51,807 bases of DNA from Myxococcales bacterium (GCA_003153055.1 PMBV01000094.1:1-51807); one strand, 5' to 3'; positions 16,694 through 25,183 are shown, counted from the stretch's first letter. Notes: generated by a model not told the origin, from the letters alone. Numbers and translations: made by a program.

Positions 16694-17128
16694 ATGGACC
16701 GAGTGGCTGAAGTGGTAACTTGGGTCTTCATGGCCGCGAACATGGGCCGACTCTTCGCCTACGTGCCTCAGCTGCACGCGGCGGCCACCTGCCGAAATGG
16801 CGCGACCGGCGTGTCTCGAATGACATGGGGCTACTTCGGCATCGCACACATGGCGGGTGCGGTGTACGGGCGCCTGGTCGCCCACGACATGAAGATGGTG
16901 ATTGTCTTCACATCGAACTTCATGGCCTGCAGCGCGGTGGTGGGGTTGGTGACGTGGAAGAAGCGAGCCCACGCCAAGCACCAGTTGGCAGTGCAGAGCG
17001 CGGCCGCCTCGCCGAAGACGTCACCCACGCGCCTCTCGACCGAGGAGGTCCTGGCCGCGGCGGCGCGGGCGGGCATGCCTCCGGCCCGTCAATCCAAACG
17101 CGGCATCGGGGGGTTCCCCCAGGCCTGA
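16694..17128 (+). CDS. small PQ-loop-like (SemiSWEET-like) membrane protein
   Basis: A 144-residue protein from the ATG at 16694. It has about three hydrophobic helices in the first 90 residues, including VFMAANMGRLFAYVPQLHAA, and a PQ motif followed after a polar loop by GATGVSRMTWGYFG. This Pro-Gln then Ser/Trp pattern is that of PQ-loop/MtN3/SemiSWEET half-transporters, which dimerise to move sugars or other small solutes. The last 50 residues are hydrophilic. The reading frame is open far upstream, but that part is antisense to the kinase gene. It converges on gpsA with 9 nt between stops. The substrate is unknown. Confidence 0.72.
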   Translation: MDRVAEVVTWVFMAANMGRLFAYVPQLHAAATCRNGATGVSRMTWGYFGIAHMAGAVYGRLVAHDMKMVIVFTSNFMACSAVVGLVTWKKRAHAKHQLAVQSAAASPKTSPTRLSTEEVLAAAARAGMPPARQSKRGIGGFPQA

Positions 17129-17137
17129 ACAGCCACG

Positions 17138-18142
17138 TCACACCAGCTCGGACTTGGGCGCTCGCACCATGAGCTCGGTGACCGCCGCCCGCGGGCTCTT
17201 GCCTTCCCAGGCGATGCGGTAGATCTGCTCGCAGATGGGGAGCTCGACCCCCATCTTCACCGAGAGATCCTTGGCGCTCTTGGCTGTCTTCACGCCTTCG
17301 GCCACCTGTTTCATGTCTCGTAAGATATCGTCCATGGCCCTCCCGCGGCCCAATTGCATACCGACGGTTCGGTTCCGAGACAGCTCTCCTGTGCAGGTCA
17401 AGACCAGATCACCCATTCCGGCCAGACCAGACAAGGTGAGTGGGTTGCCTCCCATGCGCACGGCGATGCGGGAGATCTCGGCCAGGCCCCGGGTGATGAT
17501 GGCGGCCCGCGAATTGTGGCCCAGCCCCATGCCATCGGAGACGCCCGCGGCGATGGCGATCACGTTCTTCAGCGCCCCACCGACCTGCACCCCCACCACG
17601 TCGGTCGAGGTGTAGGCCCGAAACACCTCGCTCGAGAACAGGCCCTGTACGAGCTTGGCTGTCTTCTCGAACCTCGAGGCCACCGTCACCACCGTGGGCA
17701 GGCGCAGCATCATCTCCTTGGCGAAGGAGGGCCCCGAGAGCACGGCGACGTTGGGAATGTACGCCTCGGGGAGGCACTGCTCGAGCACCTCGGTCATCGT
17801 GCACAACGTCTGGTTCTCGATGCCCTTGGCGATGGTGACGATGGGCACGTGATCGGGGAACACCGGGTGGGTCGCGGCGAGGAAGTCGCGAGTGGCCTGA
17901 GAAGGAATGGCCACCACCACGAGCTGGGCGCCCCGGGCGGCGTCCTCGACATCGGTGGTGCCCCTGATGTTGGGGGACAGCGGCAGCCCGGGGAGGTAGC
18001 TGGGGTTCTCGTGCCGCTCGGTGACGGCCTCGATGAGCCCTGCGTCTCGGCCCCACAGCACGACCTCGGCGAAGTTCCCCGACAGCACCTGAGCGATGGC
18101 GGTGCCGAAGCTCCCAGCGCCAAAAACCGCGGCCTTCTTCAT
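17138..18142 (-). CDS. gpsA: NAD(P)H-dependent glycerol-3-phosphate dehydrogenase
   Basis: Reduces dihydroxyacetone phosphate to sn-glycerol-3-phosphate, the backbone for phospholipids, in the cytoplasm. The 334 residues match the usual GpsA size. The Rossmann nucleotide site is AVFGAGSFGTAIA at the N-terminus. Typical segments follow: ENPSYLPG, VTIAKGIE, LSGPSFAKE, the catalytic Lys in GGALKNVIAIAAGV, the GLAGMGDLVLTCTGELSRNR signature and QVAEGVKTA. The ATG at 18142 has AGGAG 10 nt upstream; a longer frame to 18211 is not supported. It lies 13 nt downstream of the gene at 18156 on the same strand, so the two may be co-transcribed. Confidence 0.97.
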   Translation of the reverse strand: MKKAAVFGAGSFGTAIAQVLSGNFAEVVLWGRDAGLIEAVTERHENPSYLPGLPLSPNIRGTTDVEDAARGAQLVVVAIPSQATRDFLAATHPVFPDHVPIVTIAKGIENQTLCTMTEVLEQCLPEAYIPNVAVLSGPSFAKEMMLRLPTVVTVASRFEKTAKLVQGLFSSEVFRAYTSTDVVGVQVGGALKNVIAIAAGVSDGMGLGHNSRAAIITRGLAEISRIAVRMGGNPLTLSGLAGMGDLVLTCTGELSRNRTVGMQLGRGRAMDDILRDMKQVAEGVKTAKSAKDLSVKMGVELPICEQIYRIAWEGKSPRAAVTELMVRAPKSELV

Positions 18143-18155
18143 GACGTGCGTCTCC

Positions 18156-19010
18156 TCACAGCGACGTGACCAACCCCACCGCCAGGCTCGGCATGGCGAC
18201 CGCGTCGTCACGGCGCCCGTGAAACTCGAGCCCCACCTCTACCAAGAACGAGGTGGTGGCCGACAGGGGCAGCTCGGCGCCCCCTCGCACGCTGCCATTG
18301 TGCCCGATGATCAAGCGTGGAGGAACGCCGGCCAGGGGCGTGGTGGCGAAGGGCTCGGTGTCGATGGCCAACAGGTACCTGAGCTCGAGGAACGGGCGAA
18401 CCGCCCGCGGGTGGGTGCCTTGGCGCGACACCACCAGGGCCGGCGAGAGGTTGACGTCGCGGCGGCCGGTGAGCCACCGCGCGCCTCCCCTCGCCTCCAT
18501 GGCGGCAGGCACGGCGAAGAACATGGGCCCCGCCTCGAGCGTGGCGGCGAAGGCCCACCCACCCCAGCGGGCGAAGCACCACCGCGCGGTGAGGGTGGGT
18601 TGGTTGGCTACGAAGTACACGGTGTCGAAGCCGAGCCCCACGTCGAGCTCCGGCAGCAGGCCCAGCGAGAAACGCAAGGACACCAAGGGAAACCCGAGGC
18701 TCGCCAGCTCCCCGCGGGTCCACTGACCCAAGCTCGGCGCCCCGGCCATGCTCACGCGGTTGGGGAGCAACGGGGCTCTGGGGCGCCTCACGTACACCGC
18801 CCGCGGGCCGAGCAGCGGGATCGCCGGCGCATCGGGCGGCGGGGACAGCGCCTCGGGAACCTGAGCCGCCTCGGGGCTCGTGGCCCACTGGGTGAGCTGA
18901 TGCTTGCTCGGGTCGATATAGGGAGCCCAGTCGAGGTCCGGGGCCGGCGCGGTGGCGACCTGAGCCACCAACACCAACACCTCGAGACTGGCCGAGCCCA
19001 GGGACAGCAC
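18156..19010 (-). CDS. exported protein, probable outer-membrane beta-barrel, function unknown
   Basis: A 284-residue protein from the GTG at 19010. The N-terminus (LSLGSASLEVLVLVAQVATA) is a signal peptide. A Pro-rich spacer follows. From about residue 85 there are alternating amphipathic strands with many aromatic residues (LVSLRFSLGLLPELDVGLGF, WAFAATLEAGPMFFAV, FLVEVGLEFHG). This pattern fits a small outer-membrane beta-barrel. No named family is recognised. It is upstream of gpsA on the same strand and divergent from the histidine kinase gene, with about 105 nt between. Confidence 0.7.
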   Translation of the reverse strand: MLSLGSASLEVLVLVAQVATAPAPDLDWAPYIDPSKHQLTQWATSPEAAQVPEALSPPPDAPAIPLLGPRAVYVRRPRAPLLPNRVSMAGAPSLGQWTRGELASLGFPLVSLRFSLGLLPELDVGLGFDTVYFVANQPTLTARWCFARWGGWAFAATLEAGPMFFAVPAAMEARGGARWLTGRRDVNLSPALVVSRQGTHPRAVRPFLELRYLLAIDTEPFATTPLAGVPPRLIIGHNGSVRGGAELPLSATTSFLVEVGLEFHGRRDDAVAMPSLAVGLVTSL

Positions 19011-19115
19011 CAGCCTACGCTAAGGCAACCAGGGCATGGCTTCACACCAAAAGGTCGGCCTCGGAACCGTTCGCTCGGGCCCAGGGTGTGCGATGGTGAG
19101 GCTCTGGTCCGCCGC

Positions 19116-20651
19116 ATGGGCAACCCCGAAACCATCGAGTTCCTGTCGTTTCGGCGAACCTTCACGCTCCTCATCGTGTTGGTGGTGCTGCCCTCGGCGG
19201 GTCTGTCGGGCTTCGGGGTGGTCGCCATCATCAACGAGCGCGCCGCCGTGGAGAAACGCCTCGAGGCGGTCTGGGCCCGCCGCCTCGCCGTCGCGCAAGA
19301 CGAGATCCGCCGCCAGCTCGACGCGCTGGTGAGCACGCCCACCTCGACAGGGTTGTTGCTCGAGCTTCGCCCCACCGAGCCGGGTGCCGGGCCGCTGCTG
19401 GTCTCGGAGGTGCCCTTCGTGGTGGAGCAGGGCCAGACCCGCACCGCTGACGCCCGGCTGGGGGCCTTCGTCGCGGGTCTCGGGCCGGAGCTGACCGCGG
19501 TCCCCGAGCGCCCGGTGGTGTTCTCCATCGCCTCGACCCAGGGCACGCTCCTGGTGGCCGCCATGCGTGACCGAGATCGCGTCGTCGGTTGTCAGCTCTC
19601 GATGCGAGCCGTGGAGGCAATGGTGGCCCGAGCCGGGGCGCTGGTGACGGCGGGCGACGCGGCCCGCCTGACCCTCGAGCCGGTGCAGCCAGAGGTGCCT
19701 CAGGGGCTCCTCGCCCGCTTCGTCTCCGGGGTGTCGGGGGTGCGCGACTCGGCCCTGGGCCCCCGGGAGCTGGCCAGCGTGACGATGCCCAGCCCCGTGC
19801 AGGACTTTCGACTGGTGGCCCACGCCCTGGGCGAAGACCCGGTGGCGCAGGCGTCGACCCGCAACCGCATTCTCTACGGGGTGCTCCTGGGAGTCTTCTA
19901 CGTGGCCCTGGCCCTGGGCGTCATCTACACCGGGCGAACGCTCTACCGGGAGGCGCACGTCTCGCGGCTCAAGACCGACTTCGTCTCGCTGGTCAGCCAC
20001 GAGCTGCGCACGCCCCTCACCTCCATTCGCATGTTCATCGAGATGCTGGCCACCGGGCGGGTCAAGGACGCCGAAGAGATGCAGACGGTGCTCGACATGC
20101 TGGCCAAGGAGACGACCCGCCTGTCGGGGATGATCGAGGCGGTGCTCGACTGGGCGCGCATCGAGAGCGGCCGCAAGCGCTACCACCTCGAGCCGGTGGC
20201 GGTCGACCAGGTGATGGAGGCGGCCGCGGGCTCCTTCCGGACGCTCCGGCGAGGGACCCCGATGGACTTCACCGTCGAGCAAGCGCCCTCGCTGCCGATG
20301 GTGCGGGTCGACGTCGACGCCTTCTCGGGGGCGCTCCTCAACCTGCTCCAGAACGCGTTCAAGTACACCGGCGAGCACAAGCACATCGTGTTGCGCGCCG
20401 TGAAGGACGACGGCGACGTCGTCTTCGAGGTGGAGGACAACGGCGTGGGCATTCCCCGGCGCGAGCTCAAGCGCGTCTTCGACCGCTTCTACCGCATCGA
20501 CAACCTGCTCACCCGCGCGACCGAGGGTTCGGGCCTGGGCCTGTCGATCGCCCAGCGCATCGCCCAAGCGCACAACGGGCGAATCTCGGTGGACAGCACC
20601 GTCGGCCGAGGCAGTACGTTCCGCATCCACCTTCCCGCGGCCCACCCATGA
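19116..20651 (+). CDS. membrane sensor histidine kinase
   Basis: A 511-residue transmitter of a two-component system. TM1 (TLLIVLVVLPSAGLSGFGVV) and TM2 (ILYGVLLGVFYVALALGVIY) bracket an extracytoplasmic sensor of about 210 residues with no recognised fold. No HAMP domain is obvious after TM2. The dimerisation domain has the phospho-accepting His in VSLVSHELRTPLTSIRMF. The ATPase domain has NLLQNAFKYT, DNGVGIP, FDRFYR and GSGLGLSIAQ. The ATG at 19116 is the first sensible start. Its stop overlaps the response regulator ATG by 4 nt, so the two genes are a co-translated pair. Confidence 0.95.
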   Translation: MGNPETIEFLSFRRTFTLLIVLVVLPSAGLSGFGVVAIINERAAVEKRLEAVWARRLAVAQDEIRRQLDALVSTPTSTGLLLELRPTEPGAGPLLVSEVPFVVEQGQTRTADARLGAFVAGLGPELTAVPERPVVFSIASTQGTLLVAAMRDRDRVVGCQLSMRAVEAMVARAGALVTAGDAARLTLEPVQPEVPQGLLARFVSGVSGVRDSALGPRELASVTMPSPVQDFRLVAHALGEDPVAQASTRNRILYGVLLGVFYVALALGVIYTGRTLYREAHVSRLKTDFVSLVSHELRTPLTSIRMFIEMLATGRVKDAEEMQTVLDMLAKETTRLSGMIEAVLDWARIESGRKRYHLEPVAVDQVMEAAAGSFRTLRRGTPMDFTVEQAPSLPMVRVDVDAFSGALLNLLQNAFKYTGEHKHIVLRAVKDDGDVVFEVEDNGVGIPRRELKRVFDRFYRIDNLLTRATEGSGLGLSIAQRIAQAHNGRISVDSTVGRGSTFRIHLPAAHP

Positions 20652-21331
20652 GCGATGAGAAACGAACCATCTTGGTGGCCGAAGACGACCTGGCCATCCT
20701 CACTGGCCTGTCCATGAGCCTCAAGTACGAGGGCTTCGAGGTGCTGCAGGCCCAGGACGGCCGGGCCGCCCTGCAGAAGGCCATCGACGAGGAGCCCGAC
20801 CTCATCGTGCTCGACATCATGATGCCGCTGATGAACGGCTTCGAGGTGCTCGAGGAGCTGCGCGCCCGGGGCAGCACCACGCCGGTGGTGGTGCTGTCGG
20901 CCAAGAGCCTCGAGCCAGACAAGATCATGGGCCTCAACCTGGGGGCCGACGACTACGTGGTGAAGCCCTTCGGGCTCCAGGAGCTCTTGGCCCGCATTCG
21001 GGCGGTGCTCCGGCGCCGCTACCGCGAAGAGGAGCCGGTGCGCTTCTCGGACACCGTGGTCGACCTGAGGTCCAAGACGGTGAGCCGGGCCGGCCAGCTC
21101 GTCGAGCTCACCGCGCAAGAGTTCAAGCTGCTCGCCCACTTCGTCACCCACGCGGGCCGCACCTTCAGCCGCGACGAGCTCCTCTCGGGGGCCTGGGGCT
21201 TCGGCTACGAGGGCACGGCTCGCACGGTGGACAACTTCGTCAGCCAGCTGCGGGCGAAGTTCGAGCCCGACCCCGATGAGCCACGCCACTTCAAGACGGT
21301 GCGCGGGCTGGGGTACCGATTCGACCCCTGA
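20648..21331 (+). CDS. OmpR/PhoB-family response regulator
   Basis: A 227-residue regulator with a receiver domain (residues 1-120): acidic ILVAEDDL, phospho-acceptor Asp in IVLDIMMP, VVVLSAKS, and the Lys in YVVKPFGLQEL. The C-terminal winged-helix DNA-binding domain has VELTAQEFKLLAHFVTHAGR and the recognition-helix region RTVDNFVSQLRAKFE, ending VRGLGYRFDP. It overlaps the kinase stop by ATGA and is surely its partner. It converges on the FHA gene with only 3 nt between stops. Confidence 0.96.
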   Translation: MSDEKRTILVAEDDLAILTGLSMSLKYEGFEVLQAQDGRAALQKAIDEEPDLIVLDIMMPLMNGFEVLEELRARGSTTPVVVLSAKSLEPDKIMGLNLGADDYVVKPFGLQELLARIRAVLRRRYREEEPVRFSDTVVDLRSKTVSRAGQLVELTAQEFKLLAHFVTHAGRTFSRDELLSGAWGFGYEGTARTVDNFVSQLRAKFEPDPDEPRHFKTVRGLGYRFDP

Positions 21332-21334
21332 GGC

Positions 21335-21796
21335 TCAGGCTGCCCGGTCGCGGACGTACGCCACCAGCGAGTCGGGGAGCAGGAACCTCAAGACGGCATC
21401 GCCCAGCCGGAGCACGTCGGAGTCGCACAGGGCTCGGCACTGGCGTGGCCCGAGCGCGAGCCCGTTGAGCCAGGTGCCGTTGCGGCTCTCGGCGTCGGTG
21501 ACCATCCACAGGTCGGTGCGCGCGTCGTGCTCGATCCACGCGTGAAAGCGGCTCACCGTCGAGTGCTCGATGACCAGGTCGCTGGTGGGAGCTCGGCCGA
21601 CCGTCACCCCCGCGGGAAACGGGTTGGCCCCGACGGCCGCCTTCTCCACCAGGAACACCAGCGATTCGCCGCCCGGTCCTCCGTCCGTCGACGGCCCCAC
21701 CTGCGTCAGCTCTCGAGGAACACGGTCGAGGCGCGGTGACTCCCACACGAGCGCAGGCGCGTTGAGTGACTGTCGGGTTTCCACCGGCGCCATCAT
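21335..21796 (-). CDS. FHA-domain protein
   Basis: A 153-residue protein. The start is placed at the tandem ATG ATG (21796/21793) because GGAGG sits 6 nt upstream; the frame is open to 21865. The FHA fold covers about residues 45-145 with its signature: VGRAPTSDLVIEHSTVSRFH and SRNGTWLNG, the residues that bind phosphothreonine. A short Ser/Pro-rich segment precedes it. With no other domain it is a phospho-reader or adaptor; myxobacteria pair such proteins with Ser/Thr kinases, several of which are in this window. Which kinase it reads is unknown. Confidence 0.9.
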   Translation of the reverse strand: MMAPVETRQSLNAPALVWESPRLDRVPRELTQVGPSTDGGPGGESLVFLVEKAAVGANPFPAGVTVGRAPTSDLVIEHSTVSRFHAWIEHDARTDLWMVTDAESRNGTWLNGLALGPRQCRALCDSDVLRLGDAVLRFLLPDSLVAYVRDRAA

Positions 21797-21879
21797 GAGA
21801 CGCCTCCAGAGGGCAGTGATGGGGAGCGGCACGTACGCCCACTGTAGCGCCCCGGCACCGGCCACGGTATGGGGCCCTC

Positions 21880-22134
21880 ATGCACCGCCGCTACACCATT
21901 CACCGAGACGGGGACCTCTTGGTCGAGGAGCTCAGCCCCGACGGCAAGGTCCTCGACCCCGAGCCCGTCGCCCCGGAGGACCGGCTCCCGGTCGAGGTGA
22001 CCATCCTCGCCCCCGACGACGTCGACTCCAAGGCCGCCATCATCGATCTGTTGGAGATGGCCCTGGGCGTGGAGTCAGATGAGGCCGAAGCCAGCGGGCT
22101 CAAGAAGAAGCCCCGTGGCGACGCGCTGAGCTGA
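21880..22134 (+). CDS. small acidic conserved-type protein, unknown function
   Basis: An 84-residue protein, MHRRYTIHRDGDLLVEELSP onwards. It is soluble and acidic, with a Lys-rich tail (GLKKKPRGDALS). GGGG precedes the ATG by about 5 nt. The gene is divergent from the FHA gene and converges on the histidine kinase gene (17 nt). The alternating strand-like N-terminus followed by an amphipathic helix (AIIDLLEMALGVESDE) suggests a small alpha/beta domain. No family is recognised. Confidence 0.6.
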   Translation: MHRRYTIHRDGDLLVEELSPDGKVLDPEPVAPEDRLPVEVTILAPDDVDSKAAIIDLLEMALGVESDEAEASGLKKKPRGDALS

Positions 22135-22151
22135 GCTGACGCCCAAGAACC

Positions 22152-23447
22152 TCAGGCCGAAAGCTCAAGGCCGAAGACCGCCCCTCCACCCTCCCGGTTT
22201 CGCGCGAAGACCGAGCCACGGTGGGCCTCGGCGATGCGCTTGACGAGGGCGAGGCCCAGCCCGAGCCCGGTGTCTGACCCCCGCTCGCCGCGGGTGAACT
22301 TGCGGAACAGCGCGTCGGCGTCTCCCGAGATGCCTGGCCCGCGATCGAGCACCTCGAAGCGCACCGTGGCTCCGTCGCTCGTCACCTCGAGGGCCTCGAC
22401 CCCGCCGGCGTGCTTCTTGGCGTTGTCGAACAGGTTGGCCAGCGCGCGGTGGAGCAAGGTGGGGTCGGCGTCGAGCGCGTCCGACGTGCCATCGATGCGC
22501 AGCAGCTCGGGCGAGAGCCCGGCCCGCTCGACGGCCTCGGTGCAGAGGTCACGCAGCGACAGCCTCCGGGGGGCGACCTGGCCGAACTCCACCCTGCTGC
22601 TGGCGAGCAGCTGGCCGACCAGCGCGTCCATCTCCATCACCTCGCGATCGAGGTCGTCGAAGGTCTTGTTGGTCGAGCCGGCCTCCCGGGCGATCTCCGA
22701 GATGATCCGCAGCCGGGCCAGCGGGGTGCGCATCTCGTGCGACACCGTGGCGAGGAGCTCTCGCTGGTCAATCACTTGCTTCTCGATGCGGGCCGCCATC
22801 TCGTTGACCGCCTCGGCCACCACGCCGATCTCGTCGGGCTGAGCGCAGGAGAGCTGGGCCCGCGCCTTCAGGTCGCCCGCGCCGATCTTCGTCACCACCT
22901 CGGTGAGCTCGTCGAGCGGGCGCGCCAGCCGAGCAGCGACCCGCCCCGAAGCGGCCCAGACCGCGAAGACCCCCAGGCCGATCACCAGGCCCCAGCGCCA
23001 GCCAGCCGCCGGGCTATGGGGCACGCACAGCCGGCCCGACCCCAGCGACACTCCGGCGCGGGTGACCGGAAACTCGAAGATGGGGTGGCGACAGGGCACG
23101 CCATCGCGGCTCAGAGGCTCCCCGCGCGCGTCGAGCAACTCGATGGCCCCGGCGAAGTCCACGGCGGTCTGTCGCGCGAAGCGTTCACGAGCCACCGGGT
23201 CGTCCCAATCTCGCTCGAACTGGCGGCCCACCCACCCCTGGACGTTCTCGTAGAACCGCCAGTGGGGCTCCTCCACCCGGCCGACCAGCACCATCACCGT
23301 GGCCACCAACACGCCGGTGGTGAGGAGGCCCCCCAGGAACCAGGCGAAGATTCGCCGCTTGAGCCGAGCGCGTACGTAGCGGCCCATGGGCCCCAAGGGG
23401 CGGCGCCAGGGCACGTGTCGGGAGTGGTGGAAGTGGTGCCGATGCAC
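22152..23447 (-). CDS. CpxA-like sensor histidine kinase with His-rich N-terminus
   Basis: A 431-residue histidine kinase. The GTG at 23447 is preferred; a TTG at 23453 overlapping the regulator stop is possible. The cytoplasmic N-terminus is His-rich (HRHHFHHSRH), then come TM1 (RIFAWFLGGLLTTGVLVATV), a periplasmic loop of about 110 residues, TM2 (WGLVIGLGVFAVWAASG) and a HAMP domain. The HisKA motif is ATVSHEMRTPLARLRII and the ATPase boxes are NLFDNAKKHA, DRGPGI, FRKFTRG and DTGLGLGLA. It follows its response regulator with a 1-6 nt junction, the last gene of a four-gene operon with a Spy/CpxP-like protein. Confidence 0.94.
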   Translation of the reverse strand: MHRHHFHHSRHVPWRRPLGPMGRYVRARLKRRIFAWFLGGLLTTGVLVATVMVLVGRVEEPHWRFYENVQGWVGRQFERDWDDPVARERFARQTAVDFAGAIELLDARGEPLSRDGVPCRHPIFEFPVTRAGVSLGSGRLCVPHSPAAGWRWGLVIGLGVFAVWAASGRVAARLARPLDELTEVVTKIGAGDLKARAQLSCAQPDEIGVVAEAVNEMAARIEKQVIDQRELLATVSHEMRTPLARLRIISEIAREAGSTNKTFDDLDREVMEMDALVGQLLASSRVEFGQVAPRRLSLRDLCTEAVERAGLSPELLRIDGTSDALDADPTLLHRALANLFDNAKKHAGGVEALEVTSDGATVRFEVLDRGPGISGDADALFRKFTRGERGSDTGLGLGLALVKRIAEAHRGSVFARNREGGGAVFGLELSA

Positions 23448-23449
23448 GG

Positions 23450-24127
23450 TCAATCTTTCGTCAACACGTAGCCGACCCCGCGCACCGTCTTGATGAGCTG
23501 GGGTGGGTCATCGCCGAGCTTCTGGCGCAGGTGGCTGATGTGAACGTCGACGGTCCGCTCGCCCACCACCACGTCGCCCCGCCCCGCCTCGGACAGCAGC
23601 GCGTCACGGGGAACGACCCTGCCCGCGCGGCGCATCAACGCCACCAAGATGTCGAACTCGATGCCGGTCAGATCAACCGGCTGACCACCGCGGCTGGCGA
23701 CCCTCGCCGGAACATCGACCACGATGTCGCTGGTCGTGAGCGCCTCGCTCATGACCTCGGGCCTCGAGCGCCGCAGCACGGCCCTCAACCGGGCCAGCAG
23801 CTCCCGCGGGCTGAAGGGTTTGGCGACGTAGTCGTCGGCCCCCAACTCGAGGCCGACCACGCGATCGGTCTCGTCACCGCGGGCGGTGAGCATGATGACG
23901 GGGACGCTGCTCCCCTTGCCTCGGATGCGCTTCAGGACCTCGAGCCCGTCGAGGCCGGGCATCATCACGTCGAGCAGCACCGCGTCCCAGGCGCCCTGAT
24001 CGAGCATCGTCAAGCCGCGGGTCCCGTCGGGGGCGTGCGCCAGGGTGACGCTGTTCTGCTCGAGGTAGGACCCGAGCAGCTCAGGGAGCCGGATGTCGTC
24101 ATCAATGAGGAGCACGCGCGAGGCCAT
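23450..24127 (-). CDS. CpxR/OmpR-like response regulator
   Basis: A 225-residue response regulator. The receiver domain shows LLIDDDIRLPELLGSYL, Asp in VLLDVMMPGLDG, MLTARG and VAKPFSPREL. The winged-helix domain shows VDLTGIEFDILVALMRRAGR, ERTVDVHISHLRQKLGDDP and the end VRGVGYVLTKD. The LPELL-YLEQN opening is like CpxR. It probably controls its own operon, including the Spy-like protein upstream, as CpxR controls cpxP in enterobacteria; that is inference. The ATG at 24127 is in a leader that also contains the end of the upstream small gene. Confidence 0.96.
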   Translation of the reverse strand: MASRVLLIDDDIRLPELLGSYLEQNSVTLAHAPDGTRGLTMLDQGAWDAVLLDVMMPGLDGLEVLKRIRGKGSSVPVIMLTARGDETDRVVGLELGADDYVAKPFSPRELLARLRAVLRRSRPEVMSEALTTSDIVVDVPARVASRGGQPVDLTGIEFDILVALMRRAGRVVPRDALLSEAGRGDVVVGERTVDVHISHLRQKLGDDPPQLIKTVRGVGYVLTKD

Positions 24128-24215
24128 GGCCGTCCCGAAGGTTACGCTACAAACGAGTCACTCACGAGGCCTCGAGGCGGCACCGCGAAGTTCGGTGCCG
24201 CCCGACCTCGCGTCG

Positions 24216-24527
24216 TCACCGCCCGGCTGTCGCGGGAGGCGTGGCGGGCTGGGCCTGCACCACCTGTGGGCTGCTGGCGCCCGGCATGATGATGAAGACC
24301 TGGGACCCGGCCGCGGGAGGCGCGGCGGCCGGCTGCACCACCACCGTCTGGGGCTGCGGCGCAGGTGCAGGTGCCTCCGCCCCTGGGCGACCGTGCTCCC
24401 ACTGGCGATCGCTCCAGGCCCCACAGTCGTGGTGATGGCGCAGGTGCCAGCTCGCACTGGCGAAGGCTCCGCCGTACCCGAAGACCACTCCCATTCCCAA
24501 CAGCAACATCAACGCGCGTCGTCGCAT
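24216..24527 (-). CDS. small exported or anchored Pro/Gln-rich protein
   Basis: A 103-residue protein. MRRRALMLLLGMGVVFGYGG is a signal peptide or N-terminal anchor, followed by a His-rich patch (WHLRHHHDCG) and a Pro/Ala/Gln/Val-rich tail. AGGAG lies 7 nt upstream of the ATG at 24527. It sits between the Spy-like gene and the response regulator on the same strand, so it is probably part of the operon. The His/Cys patch could bind metal. No family is recognised. Confidence 0.68.
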   Translation of the reverse strand: MRRRALMLLLGMGVVFGYGGAFASASWHLRHHHDCGAWSDRQWEHGRPGAEAPAPAPQPQTVVVQPAAAPPAAGSQVFIIMPGASSPQVVQAQPATPPATAGR

Positions 24528-24558
24528 ATTCGATTCTCCTGGTTCTCGAGGAAGGGAT

Positions 24559-25074
24559 TCAGAGGTTCACCGCGGGGCCACCGTGCGCATGCCGCCACCC
24601 GCCACAGCCGTGGTGACCATGACCGCAGCCGGAGCCATGACCACCGTGCATCGCCCTCGGGCCGTGCTCGATGAGCTCGGCGAGGCGCTTGCGCTGCTCC
24701 GGGCCCAGTGCCTCGTGCACCTTGGCCATGCCCTCACGGAGCGTCTTCTTGAGCTCCTCGAAGGTGGTCTGCTGACTGTCGAAGGCGTCGCCCACCGCCG
24801 CGCCGTCGAAGTGCTCGCCTTGCACCGCCCGGGCGAAGGCCGAGCGGCCGCTGCGCATCTGGTCTCGCGCCGCCCATGCCTTCTTTTCCACCTCGTCGAT
24901 GACCTGCTCCAGCACCTTCTCCTGGCCCGGCGTGGTGTCGAGGTACTCGAAGAGGCGCCGAGTCATCCACCGGCGAGGGCCCCCGAAGCCTCGGCCGTAG
25001 CCGCCATGCCAACCACCCTTCCACACTCGAATGAGCCCGATGAGGCTCAAGGTTCCGATGACAAAGCCGAACAT
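24559..25074 (-). CDS. Spy/CpxP-like membrane-anchored protein with His-rich tail
   Basis: A 171-residue protein from the ATG at 25074, with GGAGGAG immediately upstream. One N-terminal helix (MFGFVIGTLSLIGLIRVW) is followed by a helical domain like Spy/CpxP/CnrR metal-sensor or chaperone proteins: LFEYLDTTPGQEKVLEQVID, then FDSQQTTFEELKKTLREGM, then ALGPEQRKRLAELIEHG. The C-terminal 25 residues are rich in His, Gly and Cys (HGGHGSGCGHGHHGCGG), an evident metal-binding tail. It heads the operon with a CpxAR-like system. A periplasmic metal or misfolding sensor that modulates the kinase is the natural hypothesis. Confidence 0.82.
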   Translation of the reverse strand: MFGFVIGTLSLIGLIRVWKGGWHGGYGRGFGGPRRWMTRRLFEYLDTTPGQEKVLEQVIDEVEKKAWAARDQMRSGRSAFARAVQGEHFDGAAVGDAFDSQQTTFEELKKTLREGMAKVHEALGPEQRKRLAELIEHGPRAMHGGHGSGCGHGHHGCGGWRHAHGGPAVNL

Positions 25075-25092
25075 ATGTCTCCTCCATGCAGT

Positions 25093-25109
25093 GGAGCCGT
25101 GATGGCTCC
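25093..25109. promoter_or_regulatory. inverted repeat in the divergent promoter region of the Spy-like operon
   Basis: GGAGCC-GTGAT-GGCTCC is a perfect 6-bp inverted repeat in the 109-bp gap between the divergent genes at 25074 and 25184. Its place upstream of both makes it a possible operator, but this is unproven. Confidence 0.3.
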
Positions 25110-25183
25110 CGCTCGCCGGGGCGTGTTCGCCCTTGCGCAAGAGGACAGTAGGGAGCGATTGTGAAGGGTCAGGGAGCAGCCAG

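Noticed and set aside
18096..19115. Plus-strand extension upstream of the histidine kinase at 19116
   Set aside because: It is antisense to the exported barrel-like protein and has no motif; the first TM helix of the kinase starts just after 19116.
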